Source of the DNA: Aeromonas allosaccharophila
GTDB taxonomy: Bacteria; Pseudomonadota; Gammaproteobacteria; Enterobacterales; Aeromonadaceae
NCBI RefSeq assembly: GCF_000819685.1
Contig: NZ_CDBR01000060.1
Span: forward strand, 1-54,332
DNA length: 54,332 nucleotides
Direction: 5' to 3'
This document shows positions 18,972 through 26,427 of this stretch, one piece after another. The translations under genes and the position numbers were made by a program. A model generated the notes under the pieces. The model saw nothing but the letters and a program-made list of their open reading frames with translations, did no database searches and was not told where the DNA came from. Position 1 is the first letter of the stretch; every line of letters starts with the position of its first letter.

Positions 18972-19379
18972 TCAGCGCCGGGACGGCAGAAAGTGGATGG
19001 CTCGCGCCAGCAGGCGGTAATGTTCGGGGGGAAGGGCGTCGGAGAAGAGCCACAGTTGCCGTGGCAATTGAGCTTCAGAGTCTTGCGGCTCGGGGCAAAG
19101 CGCCAGCCTGAGCACGCCGGGCAGAATGCGGCTTTTCTTGCCGAGCTGATAGCGGCGCCCTTGCCACTGTAGCCACTGGCCATCCCAGACAAGCTCGAAC
19201 GGGGGCTCGGCGAGCGCCCGCCAGCTCAGCCAGAGCGACACCAACCAGACGGGCAGCAACAACGCCCACTGCCAACCGGCAATCAGGCCCGCCACCGGCC
19301 AGAGCAGGAACAGAAAGAGGGCCACCAGCAAACATTGCTGATGGCGGGAGGGGTGAACCGTCATGATCACCCGCTCCAC
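18972..19379 (-). CDS. ygfX: YgfX/CptA family membrane protein
   Basis: A 135-residue protein with two N-terminal membrane helices (about 16-35 and 37-53) and a cytoplasmic domain holding the family pattern WDGQWLQWQGRRYQLGKKSRI. E. coli YgfX (CptA) was reported as a toxin-like inhibitor of cytoskeletal proteins paired with SdhE, but this role is disputed. The GTG at 19379 has AGGGG 7 bases upstream; an ATG at 19364 is the alternative. It begins 4 bases after the sdhE stop and is its operon partner. Confidence 0.82.
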   Translation of the reverse strand: MERVIMTVHPSRHQQCLLVALFLFLLWPVAGLIAGWQWALLLPVWLVSLWLSWRALAEPPFELVWDGQWLQWQGRRYQLGKKSRILPGVLRLALCPEPQDSEAQLPRQLWLFSDALPPEHYRLLARAIHFLPSRR

Positions 19380-19383
19380 GGTA

Positions 19384-19653
19384 TTACCCCTGGCGGTCGT
19401 GGCGCGCCTGATTGCGCTCCAGGATCATCGGGATCATGGCGGCAAATGCGGGATCGGCAGGGACACCATGACCCATGCACCATTTGAACAGATCCGGATC
19501 GTCGCTCGCCAGCAGGCGGATAAAGGTCTGCTGATCGGCGTCGCTCAGGGAGTCGAACTCGTGTTCGAAAAAGGGCATAAAGATCACATCCAGCTCGAGC
19601 ATGCCGCGACGGCAGGCCCACTTCAGGCGGGATTTTTCAACTGGGCTCAACAT
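19384..19653 (-). CDS. sdhE: FAD assembly factor SdhE
   Basis: An 89-residue helical protein that promotes covalent flavinylation of succinate dehydrogenase and fumarate reductase. The signature RRGMLELD (residues 15-22) contains the conserved RGxxE motif needed for flavinylation. [22 protein letters not shown] and DDPDLFKW are typical. The ATG at 19653 has GGAGAG upstream and gives the family N-terminus [18 protein letters not shown]. It diverges from ygfZ, as in E. coli. Confidence 0.95.
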   Translation of the reverse strand: MLSPVEKSRLKWACRRGMLELDVIFMPFFEHEFDSLSDADQQTFIRLLASDDPDLFKWCMGHGVPADPAFAAMIPMILERNQARHDRQG

Positions 19654-19764
19654 GGCTCTCTCCTTACAAAGACCGGGGGATGGTACCAGCTGGATTTTCC
19701 AGCTGACAAACATTAGTTACGTCTTTACCATGCAGCTCACATACTTTCTCTCTGGAATACCATC

Positions 19765-20673
19765 GTGAGCCTGCAACCACCTGTTTTTCCTGCCGAGCCG
19801 ACCCGCTTCCCCCTGACCAAGCTGGCCATCACCCGTATCAGCGGCCAGGATCGCGTCAAATATCTGCAAGGTCAGGTCACCTGTGATGTCAACGCCCTGC
19901 AACCGGGGCAACAGACCCCGGGTGGCCACTGTGATCCCAAGGGCAAGCTGTGGAGCAATTTCCGCCTGCTCTGCCTCGACGACAGCCTGCTGCTGCTGAC
20001 CAGCCCCTCGGTACTTGAGCGTCAGTTGCCGGAGCTGAAGAAATTTGCCGTCTTCTCCAAGGTGGAGATTGCCGCCGACGAACGCCACGCCACCGGTCTG
20101 GCTGGCAAGGGCACAGATGCGTGGATCGCCGAGCAGTTTGGCCTTCTGCAGAGCGGTCTTATCGACGGCGGCATGGCGGTGAAGATTGAGCAGGATCGCT
20201 GGCTGCTGGTGAGCAATCAGCAAGCCGACGCCCTGCCGCAAGGTGACGAGTCACTCTGGTGGGGGCTCGAGATCAAGGCGGGCCTGCCACACATGGAAGC
20301 GGTGCATCAGGGGGAGTTCATCCCGCAGATGCTCAACCTGCAGGCACTGGACGGCATCAGCTTCAACAAGGGCTGCTACATGGGGCAAGAGACGGTGGCC
20401 CGCGCCAAGTATCGCGGCGCCAACAACCGCGCCCTGTTCCTGCTGGCGGGCACTACCGGCGAGCAGGTCGCCAGCGGCGATACCCTTGAGCTGCAACTGG
20501 GTGACAACTGGCGCCGTAGCGGCATGGTGCTCAACGCCTGGCAACAGGCCGGGCAGGTGTGGCTCACCGCCGTGCTACCAAAAGATACCGAGGCTGACGC
20601 CCAATTCCGCCTCAAGCAGGACGAAGGCTCCCGCCTCACCCTGCAACCCCTGCCTTACGCCCTGACCGAGTAA
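19765..20673 (+). CDS. ygfZ: Folate-binding Fe-S cluster protein YgfZ
   Basis: A 302-residue protein of the GcvT-like family. It carries the diagnostic KGCYMGQETVARAKYRG motif near residue 200, whose cysteine is essential in E. coli. It helps synthesise or repair iron-sulfur clusters in enzymes such as MiaB. The N-terminal domain includes DRVKYLQGQVTCDVNAL. The GTG start at 19765 follows a weak TGGA site. It diverges from sdhE-ygfX. Confidence 0.93.
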   Translation: MSLQPPVFPAEPTRFPLTKLAITRISGQDRVKYLQGQVTCDVNALQPGQQTPGGHCDPKGKLWSNFRLLCLDDSLLLLTSPSVLERQLPELKKFAVFSKVEIAADERHATGLAGKGTDAWIAEQFGLLQSGLIDGGMAVKIEQDRWLLVSNQQADALPQGDESLWWGLEIKAGLPHMEAVHQGEFIPQMLNLQALDGISFNKGCYMGQETVARAKYRGANNRALFLLAGTTGEQVASGDTLELQLGDNWRRSGMVLNAWQQAGQVWLTAVLPKDTEADAQFRLKQDEGSRLTLQPLPYALTE

Positions 20674-20679
20674 GGTCGG

Positions 20680-21561
20680 CTAGCGAGGCACCCGCGCCAG
20701 CAGTGCCTCCTTCAGCCAGTGCCCCGCCTGCCCGAGCGGGCGGGCGCGATGCCACTGCAACTCCAGCGCCAGCGCGTGGCTGGCGATAAAATCCGGCTCC
20801 AGCACCACCACTTCACCCCGCTTCAGCGGCTGATGCAGCAGAAATTCCGGAATGGCGGACCAGCCAAGACCCCGTTTGACCAGCTCCAGCACCCCGAGAT
20901 CCCCCTCGACCCACCACACCTGAGCCGAGATGCGAAAACGCTGGCGATCGCTCCCTTCCCGTCGGCCGGTCACCATCAGCTGGCGTGCCCCCTGCAGATC
21001 GACCTCCCGCAGCGGCTGCTTGCGGGCCAGCGGATGATCCGGTGACACCACCAGCGGCATGGTCACCTCCCCCAGCGAACGGGCGACGATCTCCCGCTGG
21101 GGATGCACCTTCTGATAACTGATGCCGAGCTGGGCCCGGCCGGTCACCAGCATCTCGGTCACATCTTCCATCAGCGGGAAGAGCAGCTCCAGCTCCACGG
21201 TCGGGTAACGAGTGGCGAACTCCTCCAGCAGGGTGCCGAGCCAGGGGAGGTGGGAGTCATCATCGATGGCCAGGGTGAGGCGCGTCTCCACCCCGGCCGC
21301 CAGCTCCCCGGCAATGGATTGCAACCGTTCACTCTGCGCCAGCAGGATCCCCGCCTCCTGCACCATGCGGGCCCCCGCCTCCGTCAGCTGCGGATAGCGG
21401 CCGCTGCGATCAAACAGGGTGAGAGCCAGATCGATCTCCAGATTGGCGATGGCGCTGCTCACCACCGACTGCGCCTTGCCCAGCTTGCGGGCGGCAGCGG
21501 AAAACGAGCCGGTTTCGGCGGCCGCCAGCAAGATCCTCAGTTGTTCCAGTGATGGCGTCAT
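20680..21561 (-). CDS. LysR family regulator, divergent from the PACE efflux gene
   Basis: A 293-residue LysR-type regulator. The N-terminal winged helix-turn-helix (about 5-62) reads SLEQLRILLAAAETGSFSAAARKLGKAQSVVSSAIANLE. It is followed by a periplasmic-binding-like effector domain. ATG 21561 has a strong GGAGGG site; longer readings have no homology. It is transcribed away from the PACE transporter gene at 21687, the arrangement of AceR/AceI in Acinetobacter. It probably controls that gene and itself, inferred from position only; the inducer is unknown. Confidence 0.88.
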   Translation of the reverse strand: MTPSLEQLRILLAAAETGSFSAAARKLGKAQSVVSSAIANLEIDLALTLFDRSGRYPQLTEAGARMVQEAGILLAQSERLQSIAGELAAGVETRLTLAIDDDSHLPWLGTLLEEFATRYPTVELELLFPLMEDVTEMLVTGRAQLGISYQKVHPQREIVARSLGEVTMPLVVSPDHPLARKQPLREVDLQGARQLMVTGRREGSDRQRFRISAQVWWVEGDLGVLELVKRGLGWSAIPEFLLHQPLKRGEVVVLEPDFIASHALALELQWHRARPLGQAGHWLKEALLARVPR

Positions 21562-21587
21562 CTTATGGCCCTCCGGTAAGCACTCTA

Positions 21588-21660
21588 ATCCATCTATTTT
21601 AGCGATGGATACCAACATGAATCTATCGCCAAAAATCTATAGATTAACCAGTAATCCGTG
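21588..21660. promoter_or_regulatory. Candidate LysR operator between the regulator and PACE genes
   Basis: The AT-rich intergenic DNA has a perfect 12-base palindrome, aatctatagatt (21634-21645), and two further atctat copies (near 21592 and 21621). There is also a gatggat nearby. Repeated half-sites of this kind suit a LysR-type regulator acting on both divergent promoters. No binding data exist here. Confidence 0.4.
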
Positions 21661-21686
21661 AATAAATCTGATTGAGAGAGTGACTT

Positions 21687-22133
21687 ATGCGTACCCGTAA
21701 CGATCGCTTGCGCCATGCCATTGGCTTTGAATTCATTGGCCTGCTGATTGCCGCCCCGCTGGCCAGCTGGGTTACCGGGGTCGGGCTCAACCATATGGGC
21801 CCGCTGGCACTGTTCTTCTCGGTGCTGGCCACCGTCTGGAACTACATCTACAACATCGGGGTCGACAAGCTGCTGCTCAAATATCAGGGCCATACCCACA
21901 AAACCCTGTGGCAACGGGTGCTGCATACCTTCGGCTTTGAGGGCGGTCTGCTGATTGTCGCGCTGCCGGTCATGTCCTGGTGGCTGAGCGTCAGCATGCT
22001 GGAGGCGCTGGTGCTGGATCTGGGCTTCGTCGTCTTCTATCTGATCTATGCCTTCGTCTACAACTGGGGCTATGACAAGGTGTTCCCCATCCCCCGCGAA
22101 ATGCCGCACGGCATGCCCCAAGAGGCGCGCTAA
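21687..22133 (+). CDS. PACE family multidrug/biocide efflux transporter
   Basis: A 148-residue, four-helix protein built of two bacterial transmembrane pair repeats, the hallmark of the PACE family (AceI). Conserved pieces: RLRHAIGFEFIG with the membrane glutamate at residue 15, WNYIYNIGVDKL, the second-repeat VLHTFGFEGGL and FVYNWGYDKVFP. AceI exports chlorhexidine and short-chain diamines by proton antiport; the substrate here is not shown. It pairs with the divergent LysR gene. Confidence 0.9.
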   Translation: MRTRNDRLRHAIGFEFIGLLIAAPLASWVTGVGLNHMGPLALFFSVLATVWNYIYNIGVDKLLLKYQGHTHKTLWQRVLHTFGFEGGLLIVALPVMSWWLSVSMLEALVLDLGFVVFYLIYAFVYNWGYDKVFPIPREMPHGMPQEAR

Positions 22134-22202
22134 GGCACGAAGCAGTTGGATTGAAACCGAGAAGTGAAGGTCAACAAAGGAAGGCAACAGAAGAAACGAC
22201 AA

Positions 22203-22230
22203 GGCCCATCATGGCAGACATGATGGGGCC
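22203..22230 (-). terminator. Hairpin after the 22295-22651 gene
   Basis: An 11-bp stem (ggcccatcatg / catgatggggcc, one bulge) with a 5-base loop. Reading on the minus strand it is followed by a moderately T-rich stretch. It probably serves the minus-strand gene. Confidence 0.5.
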
Positions 22231-22294
22231 GCAACAGGGATCAGCGCTGGCAGGCCGGCTGATTCAGAAGTAAGGATTCAGGCCTGCCCGTCGC

Positions 22295-22651
22295 TCAAGC
22301 CTGGGCCTTGAGCTCTTCGCCGCTCTCGTCGGCCGCGGCAGCCTCTTCAGGCTGTGCCTGGACAGCCTGCAGCGCTTCCAGCTCGCTCTGATAATCGCTC
22401 AGGATCTGCTGGGCAACCGCCATATCTCCCTTGTGTTTGCGCTCGAACAGATGGTGCTGCACCACGCCGTTGAGATACTCCACCGTGATGGGCTGCTCCA
22501 GGGTGGCCATCAGCTCCTCTTTCTCCAGCTCGGCATTGATTTCATCGGCGGTCGTGCGCAGCAGCCCGGCCAATTGAACCAACATGCGGCGCTCACCTTC
22601 GCGCAGCAGGCTCAACATGCGGTTTCTCTGCTGCTCATTCTGTTGGGTCAT
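22295..22651 (-). CDS. Unrecognised small acidic helical protein
   Basis: A 118-residue soluble protein with no signal peptide or membrane segment. I do not recognise a family. The N-terminus is basic and glutamine-rich (MTQQNEQQRNRMLSLLREGERRML). The middle is helical with many charged residues (DEINAELEKEELMATLE, QHHLFERKHKGDMAVAQQILSDYQSELEAL). The C-terminal 25 residues are alanine/glutamate-rich and probably disordered. The frame is supported by AAGGAA before the ATG and by codon bias like its neighbours. It diverges from cutA; no function is inferred. Confidence 0.65.
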   Translation of the reverse strand: MTQQNEQQRNRMLSLLREGERRMLVQLAGLLRTTADEINAELEKEELMATLEQPITVEYLNGVVQHHLFERKHKGDMAVAQQILSDYQSELEALQAVQAQPEEAAAADESGEELKAQA

Positions 22652-22895
22652 ACATTTCCTTACGTCAATTGGGAACAAGCCCGCTCATTCTGCCCTGTCC
22701 CCATGACAGCGTCTATCTCATGCCCCCCACAAATTTTTGGCGCTGGCTCACAAATGGCTACAGATGCTATTTGAAGCGGCTCTGGGGTATAGTAGCCGCT
22801 GATTTTCAGGCGCTTTTTTCACCTTCATCCGCGGAAAGGGATGAGACGGCAAGAGCGCCTGCCCGGTTTACCCCAACGAGGTGAAGATCCGCTTT

Positions 22896-23213
22896 ATGAC
22901 CGACGCCATTGTGGTGCTCTGCACCTGCCCAGATCAAACCAGTGCCGACCTTCTCTGCGAACAGCTGCTGAACCAGCGACTGGCCGCCTGCATCAATCAA
23001 CTGCCGGGTATTACCTCCGTCTATCGTTGGCAAGGCAAGGTGGAGCGCGCCACCGAAATTCAGCTCATCATCAAATCCCGCCAGCCACTCTTTGCCGAGC
23101 TGCTGGCATGTATTCAAATCCATCACCCCTATGAGGTGCCCGAGCTGCTGGCCCTGCCGGTGAGTGCCGGACTACCTGCCTATCTCGACTGGCTCAATGG
23201 GGAGACCTCATGA
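22896..23213 (+). CDS. cutA: Divalent-cation tolerance protein CutA
   Basis: A 105-residue trimeric ferredoxin-like protein of the CutA1 family. It is recognisable by VVLCTCPD, LLNQRLAACINQLPGITSVYRWQGKVE and CIQIHHPYEVPELLALPV. The family is linked to copper tolerance in E. coli, though the mechanism is unclear. ATG 22896 is chosen for its family-like N-terminus; a GTG at 22881 is the alternative. Its stop overlaps the dsbD start by four bases (ATGA), so the two are coupled, as cutA and dsbD are linked in E. coli. Confidence 0.93.
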   Translation: MTDAIVVLCTCPDQTSADLLCEQLLNQRLAACINQLPGITSVYRWQGKVERATEIQLIIKSRQPLFAELLACIQIHHPYEVPELLALPVSAGLPAYLDWLNGETS

Positions 23214-25000
23214 CGTTCAACCGCTTGCTCTCTCCCCTGTTGCTGCTCTGTGCCCTGTTGATGACAACAGTGGGCAGCTCCCCTGCCCGCGCCAGCGGCG
23301 CCGATCTGCTCAGCTCGCTGGGTATTGAGGCCAACGCCAAGCCCAAATTTTTGCAGGTCGATGAGGCCTTTCAGATCGAGAGCGAACAGCGTGGCGATCA
23401 GCTGCTGCTGACCCTCCACATCGCCGACGATTACTACCTCTATCGCCACAGCCTGCGCTTCAAGGGGAACAACCTCACCTTCAGCGAGCCGACCCTGCCA
23501 GAAGGCGCCGAGCACGAGGATGACTTCTTCGGTAAGACCCTGGTCTACTACCAGCAGTTGAGCATCGCGGTGCCGCTAAAGGAGGTGGGGGAAAATGCCA
23601 CCCTGCGGGTGCGCTATCAGGGCTGTACCGACGGCCTCTGCTATCCGCCGACTGACAAGCTTATCGATGTGGCCCCGCTGGTCACGGCAACCACAGCTTC
23701 CACTGCTGATACGGCACAAAGCGTCGCACCGGTTAGCCAGCAGGATCAGCTCGCCGCAGCCCTCGGCCATCAGGGGTTCTGGCTCAGCATCGTCGCCTTC
23801 TTCGCCCTGGGGCTGGGGCTCGCCTTCACCCCCTGCGTCTTCCCCATGTACCCGATCCTGACCGGCATCATCGCCGGTGCCGGCCATCGCCTCTCTACCG
23901 GTCGCGCCTTCCTGCTCTCTCTGGTCTATGTGCAGGGGATGGCGGTCACCTACACCTTGCTGGGGCTGGTAGTGGCCTCGGCAGGGCTGAAATTCCAGGC
24001 GGCGCTGCAACACCCCTATGTGCTGATCGGCCTCTCGGTGATGTTCGTGCTGCTGGCCCTCTCCATGTTCGGACTCTACACCCTGCAACTGCCGAGCAGT
24101 TTGCAAACCCGACTCTCCGGCCTCTCCAACCGCCAGCAGGGCGGCTCGGTAGTCGGGGTTGCCATCATGGGGATGATCTCCGGGCTGGTCTGCTCCCCCT
24201 GCACCACGGCGCCGCTCTCGGGGGCGCTGATCTACGTGGCCCAGAGCGGCGATCTCTGGCTCGGCGGCGCGGCGCTCTATGCACTGTCACTGGGGATGGG
24301 GCTGCCGCTGCTGCTGCTCGGCACCTCAGGTGGCAAGCTGCTGCCCAAAGCGGGCGCCTGGATGGATGTGATCAAGCAGCTGTTTGGTTTTGCCCTGCTG
24401 GCAGTGCCGATCCTGCTGCTGTCACGGCTCTGGAGCGATCAAGTTACTACCCTCGCCTGGCTTGGCTGGGGGCTGCTGCTGTGCGGCTATCTCTATCACC
24501 ACAACCAGCACCAGCCCCACTCGGTGGCCAAAAGCGTGCGCGGCTTCGTGCTGTTGCTGGCGATGATCAGCGCCGTGGTGGTGGGCAAGGATCTGCTGCA
24601 ACCGGCCGCCCCGGCTGCCGTCACGGCGGATGCCAGTCAAACGGCGCCGCAGTTTATCCGCATCAAGACGCTGGATGATCTCAAGGTGCAGCTGGCCGCC
24701 GCTCGCGGCAAGCCGGTGCTGCTCGACCTCTACGCCGACTGGTGCGTCGCCTGCAAGGAGTTCGAGCACAAGACCTTCAGCGACCCGGCGGTGAGGGAGC
24801 GCTTCGGCCAGATGGTGCTGCTGCAGGCGGATGTTACCGCCAACGACGATGCCGATATCGAGCTGCTCAACAGCCTCAATGTACTGGGGTTGCCGACCCT
24901 CATCTTCTTCGACCGCGAGGGCAAAGAGCTGACAGGCCAGCGAGTCACCGGTTTTATGGGGCCGACCGAGTTTCTGGGCAAGCTTGATCAGCTACGCTGA
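23210..25000 (+). CDS. dsbD: Thiol:disulfide interchange protein DsbD
   Basis: A 596-residue inner-membrane electron relay that passes reducing power from thioredoxin to periplasmic DsbC/DsbG and cytochrome c maturation. A signal peptide (about 1-28) precedes the periplasmic alpha domain with cysteines C139 and C144 in GCTDGLCYPP. The membrane beta domain has cysteines in FTPCVFPMYPI and SPCTTAPLSG. The C-terminal thioredoxin-like gamma domain has DWCVACKEFE. All six catalytic cysteines are present. It is coupled to cutA by a four-base overlap. Confidence 0.96.
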   Translation: MTFNRLLSPLLLLCALLMTTVGSSPARASGADLLSSLGIEANAKPKFLQVDEAFQIESEQRGDQLLLTLHIADDYYLYRHSLRFKGNNLTFSEPTLPEGAEHEDDFFGKTLVYYQQLSIAVPLKEVGENATLRVRYQGCTDGLCYPPTDKLIDVAPLVTATTASTADTAQSVAPVSQQDQLAAALGHQGFWLSIVAFFALGLGLAFTPCVFPMYPILTGIIAGAGHRLSTGRAFLLSLVYVQGMAVTYTLLGLVVASAGLKFQAALQHPYVLIGLSVMFVLLALSMFGLYTLQLPSSLQTRLSGLSNRQQGGSVVGVAIMGMISGLVCSPCTTAPLSGALIYVAQSGDLWLGGAALYALSLGMGLPLLLLGTSGGKLLPKAGAWMDVIKQLFGFALLAVPILLLSRLWSDQVTTLAWLGWGLLLCGYLYHHNQHQPHSVAKSVRGFVLLLAMISAVVVGKDLLQPAAPAAVTADASQTAPQFIRIKTLDDLKVQLAAARGKPVLLDLYADWCVACKEFEHKTFSDPAVRERFGQMVLLQADVTANDDADIELLNSLNVLGLPTLIFFDREGKELTGQRVTGFMGPTEFLGKLDQLR

Positions 25001-25131
25001 CCAGCGGCGCCCTTGTCGACAGACAGGGGCCGCTTCATGCGTTACGCGCTGATTTTTCTGGCAATCCCTTGTATATGACCGGCAGCATGGCAAAATTTGC
25101 CCTTCGATTGTCTCGCCCGTCCGGAGTTTTG

Positions 25132-25545
25132 ATGAAAAAGTGGTTCCTCCCCCTGCTAGCCCTCTGGCTTTATGGCTGCAGTGCAGGGCCCGGTGAAGAG
25201 GATATCCGGAGCCAAGTTACCGCCAGGTTGCTGGCCGAGACAGATGCCAACCTGTTCGAAATCAGCGACTTCACCATCCTCGGCAAGGAGGAGCGGATGG
25301 AGGGGGTCTATCTGGTCAAGGTGAGTTACCAGCTTCACTTCAAGCAGGGGCTCGATCAGTTGCAGGTGTTGCACGACGAGGATCTGGTCTACGACCGGGT
25401 TGGCCCCTTCCAGCAGGAGATGGGACTGATGGAGCTCGAGCGCAAATATGGCGAGTTCGAGGCAGGTCAGGTGCTACCGCAAGAGGAAGAGGTGTGGATG
25501 ATGAAGGACGAACAGGGCTGGCGGCTGGCCGAACCGGCCCAATAA
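25132..25545 (+). CDS. Small predicted lipoprotein of unknown function
   Basis: A 137-residue protein beginning MKKWFLPLLALWLYGCSAGPG, a lipoprotein signal with the likely lipidated cysteine at residue 17. The mature part is acidic (EEDIRSQVTARLLAETDANLFEISDF, then LGKEERMEGVYLVKVSYQLHFKQGL). I do not recognise a family. Pattern and length suggest a small alpha/beta domain anchored to a membrane. CCGGAG precedes the ATG. It converges on the polyglutamine gene. Confidence 0.75.
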   Translation: MKKWFLPLLALWLYGCSAGPGEEDIRSQVTARLLAETDANLFEISDFTILGKEERMEGVYLVKVSYQLHFKQGLDQLQVLHDEDLVYDRVGPFQQEMGLMELERKYGEFEAGQVLPQEEEVWMMKDEQGWRLAEPAQ

Positions 25546-25594
25546 AGGGCAGCAAACCCCCTCTGCAACGACGGGGCTGCCGTTGCCAACCAGC

Positions 25595-26185
25595 TCAGAC
25601 CTGGGTATCGACCCGATACCCTTTTCGCTCTGCGGGTTCGTTCGGCAGCTTGCTGGCCAACCCTGACAGTACCTCCTTGAGGGTGAACCCGCGCTCTGCC
25701 GCACCGCTGCTCTCCAGCAGCTTGGTCAGCTGGCTCTGCAAGGGGTTCACCGCTTCACGCTCGGCTCCTTGCTCGCTCTCTTTTCCCTGCCCGCCCTGTT
25801 GATCCAGCTTGTCCAGCAGGCGCTCCAGATCCCGTTTGAGCGGGTTCTCGCTGCTGTCATCGATGGCGAGTTTGCGCTGCTCCTGCTCTTGCTGCTGTTG
25901 TTGCTGCAATGCCAGCTGTTGCTCCTGCTGCTGTTGCAGGGCTCCCATCATGGTGTTGATAAACGCCTCCAGCGAATCCCTGATTGAGATGCTGCTCCCG
26001 CCGCGGCTCTCACCTTGCGGTGACAACCCCAGCTCGTCCAACACAACACCAAGGTCGCGTACCATCCGGCTGTCGCTGCCTGTCGATGACGACGGGGTGG
26101 CCCTCTCCGGTGCCTGCGCAGCGAGAGATCCCTGCCGTTGCGCCAGCGGGCTGAGCCCGCCAGACGCGACCACATTCATCTCCAT
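25595..26185 (-). CDS. Unrecognised glutamine-tract protein
   Basis: A 196-residue cytoplasmic-looking protein without signal peptide or membrane segments. Residues 84-103 form a glutamine-rich tract (ALQQQQEQQLALQQQQQQEQ), probably coiled coil or flexible. The flanks have leucine-patterned helices (IRDSLEAFINTMMGAL before; PLKRDLERLLDKLDQQ and LQSQLTKLLESSGAAERGFTLKEVLSGLASKL after). The first 40 residues are low-complexity. The ATG at 26185 has GGAGGG 5 bases upstream. I cannot name a family; helices beside a disordered glutamine stretch suggest a scaffold or chaperone-like role, which is speculation. Confidence 0.7.
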   Translation of the reverse strand: MEMNVVASGGLSPLAQRQGSLAAQAPERATPSSSTGSDSRMVRDLGVVLDELGLSPQGESRGGSSISIRDSLEAFINTMMGALQQQQEQQLALQQQQQQEQEQRKLAIDDSSENPLKRDLERLLDKLDQQGGQGKESEQGAEREAVNPLQSQLTKLLESSGAAERGFTLKEVLSGLASKLPNEPAERKGYRVDTQV

Positions 26186-26427
26186 CTCGGCCCTCCTCTC
26201 TCTCCGTCCTCGGCCCTTTTTCGGCAAGTATTCCGACAAGCAGACACACCCTCGTCCCCTTGGCAGATAACCGCTCTCACACCTAAAAGATAGCGCCAAC
26301 CGGAAGGGATTGGCGCAAAGGCATCTTTTGGTCTATCAGGCGGAACGATAGTGCCAAGCCGCTATAAACAAGGGGTTGGCAAAAAGAGGCCACGTTCAGC
26401 CAGCACTGTGCAGGCTGACAATGGGGG

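Noticed and set aside
18972..19653. sdhE-ygfX as a proven toxin-antitoxin pair (CptBA)
   Set aside because: The toxin-antitoxin proposal is disputed and SdhE has a well-supported flavinylation role, so it is not listed as a defence or TA system.
22881..22895. GTG 22881 as the cutA start
   Set aside because: It has no ribosome site and adds residues not typical of the family; ATG 22896 is preferred, though not proven.
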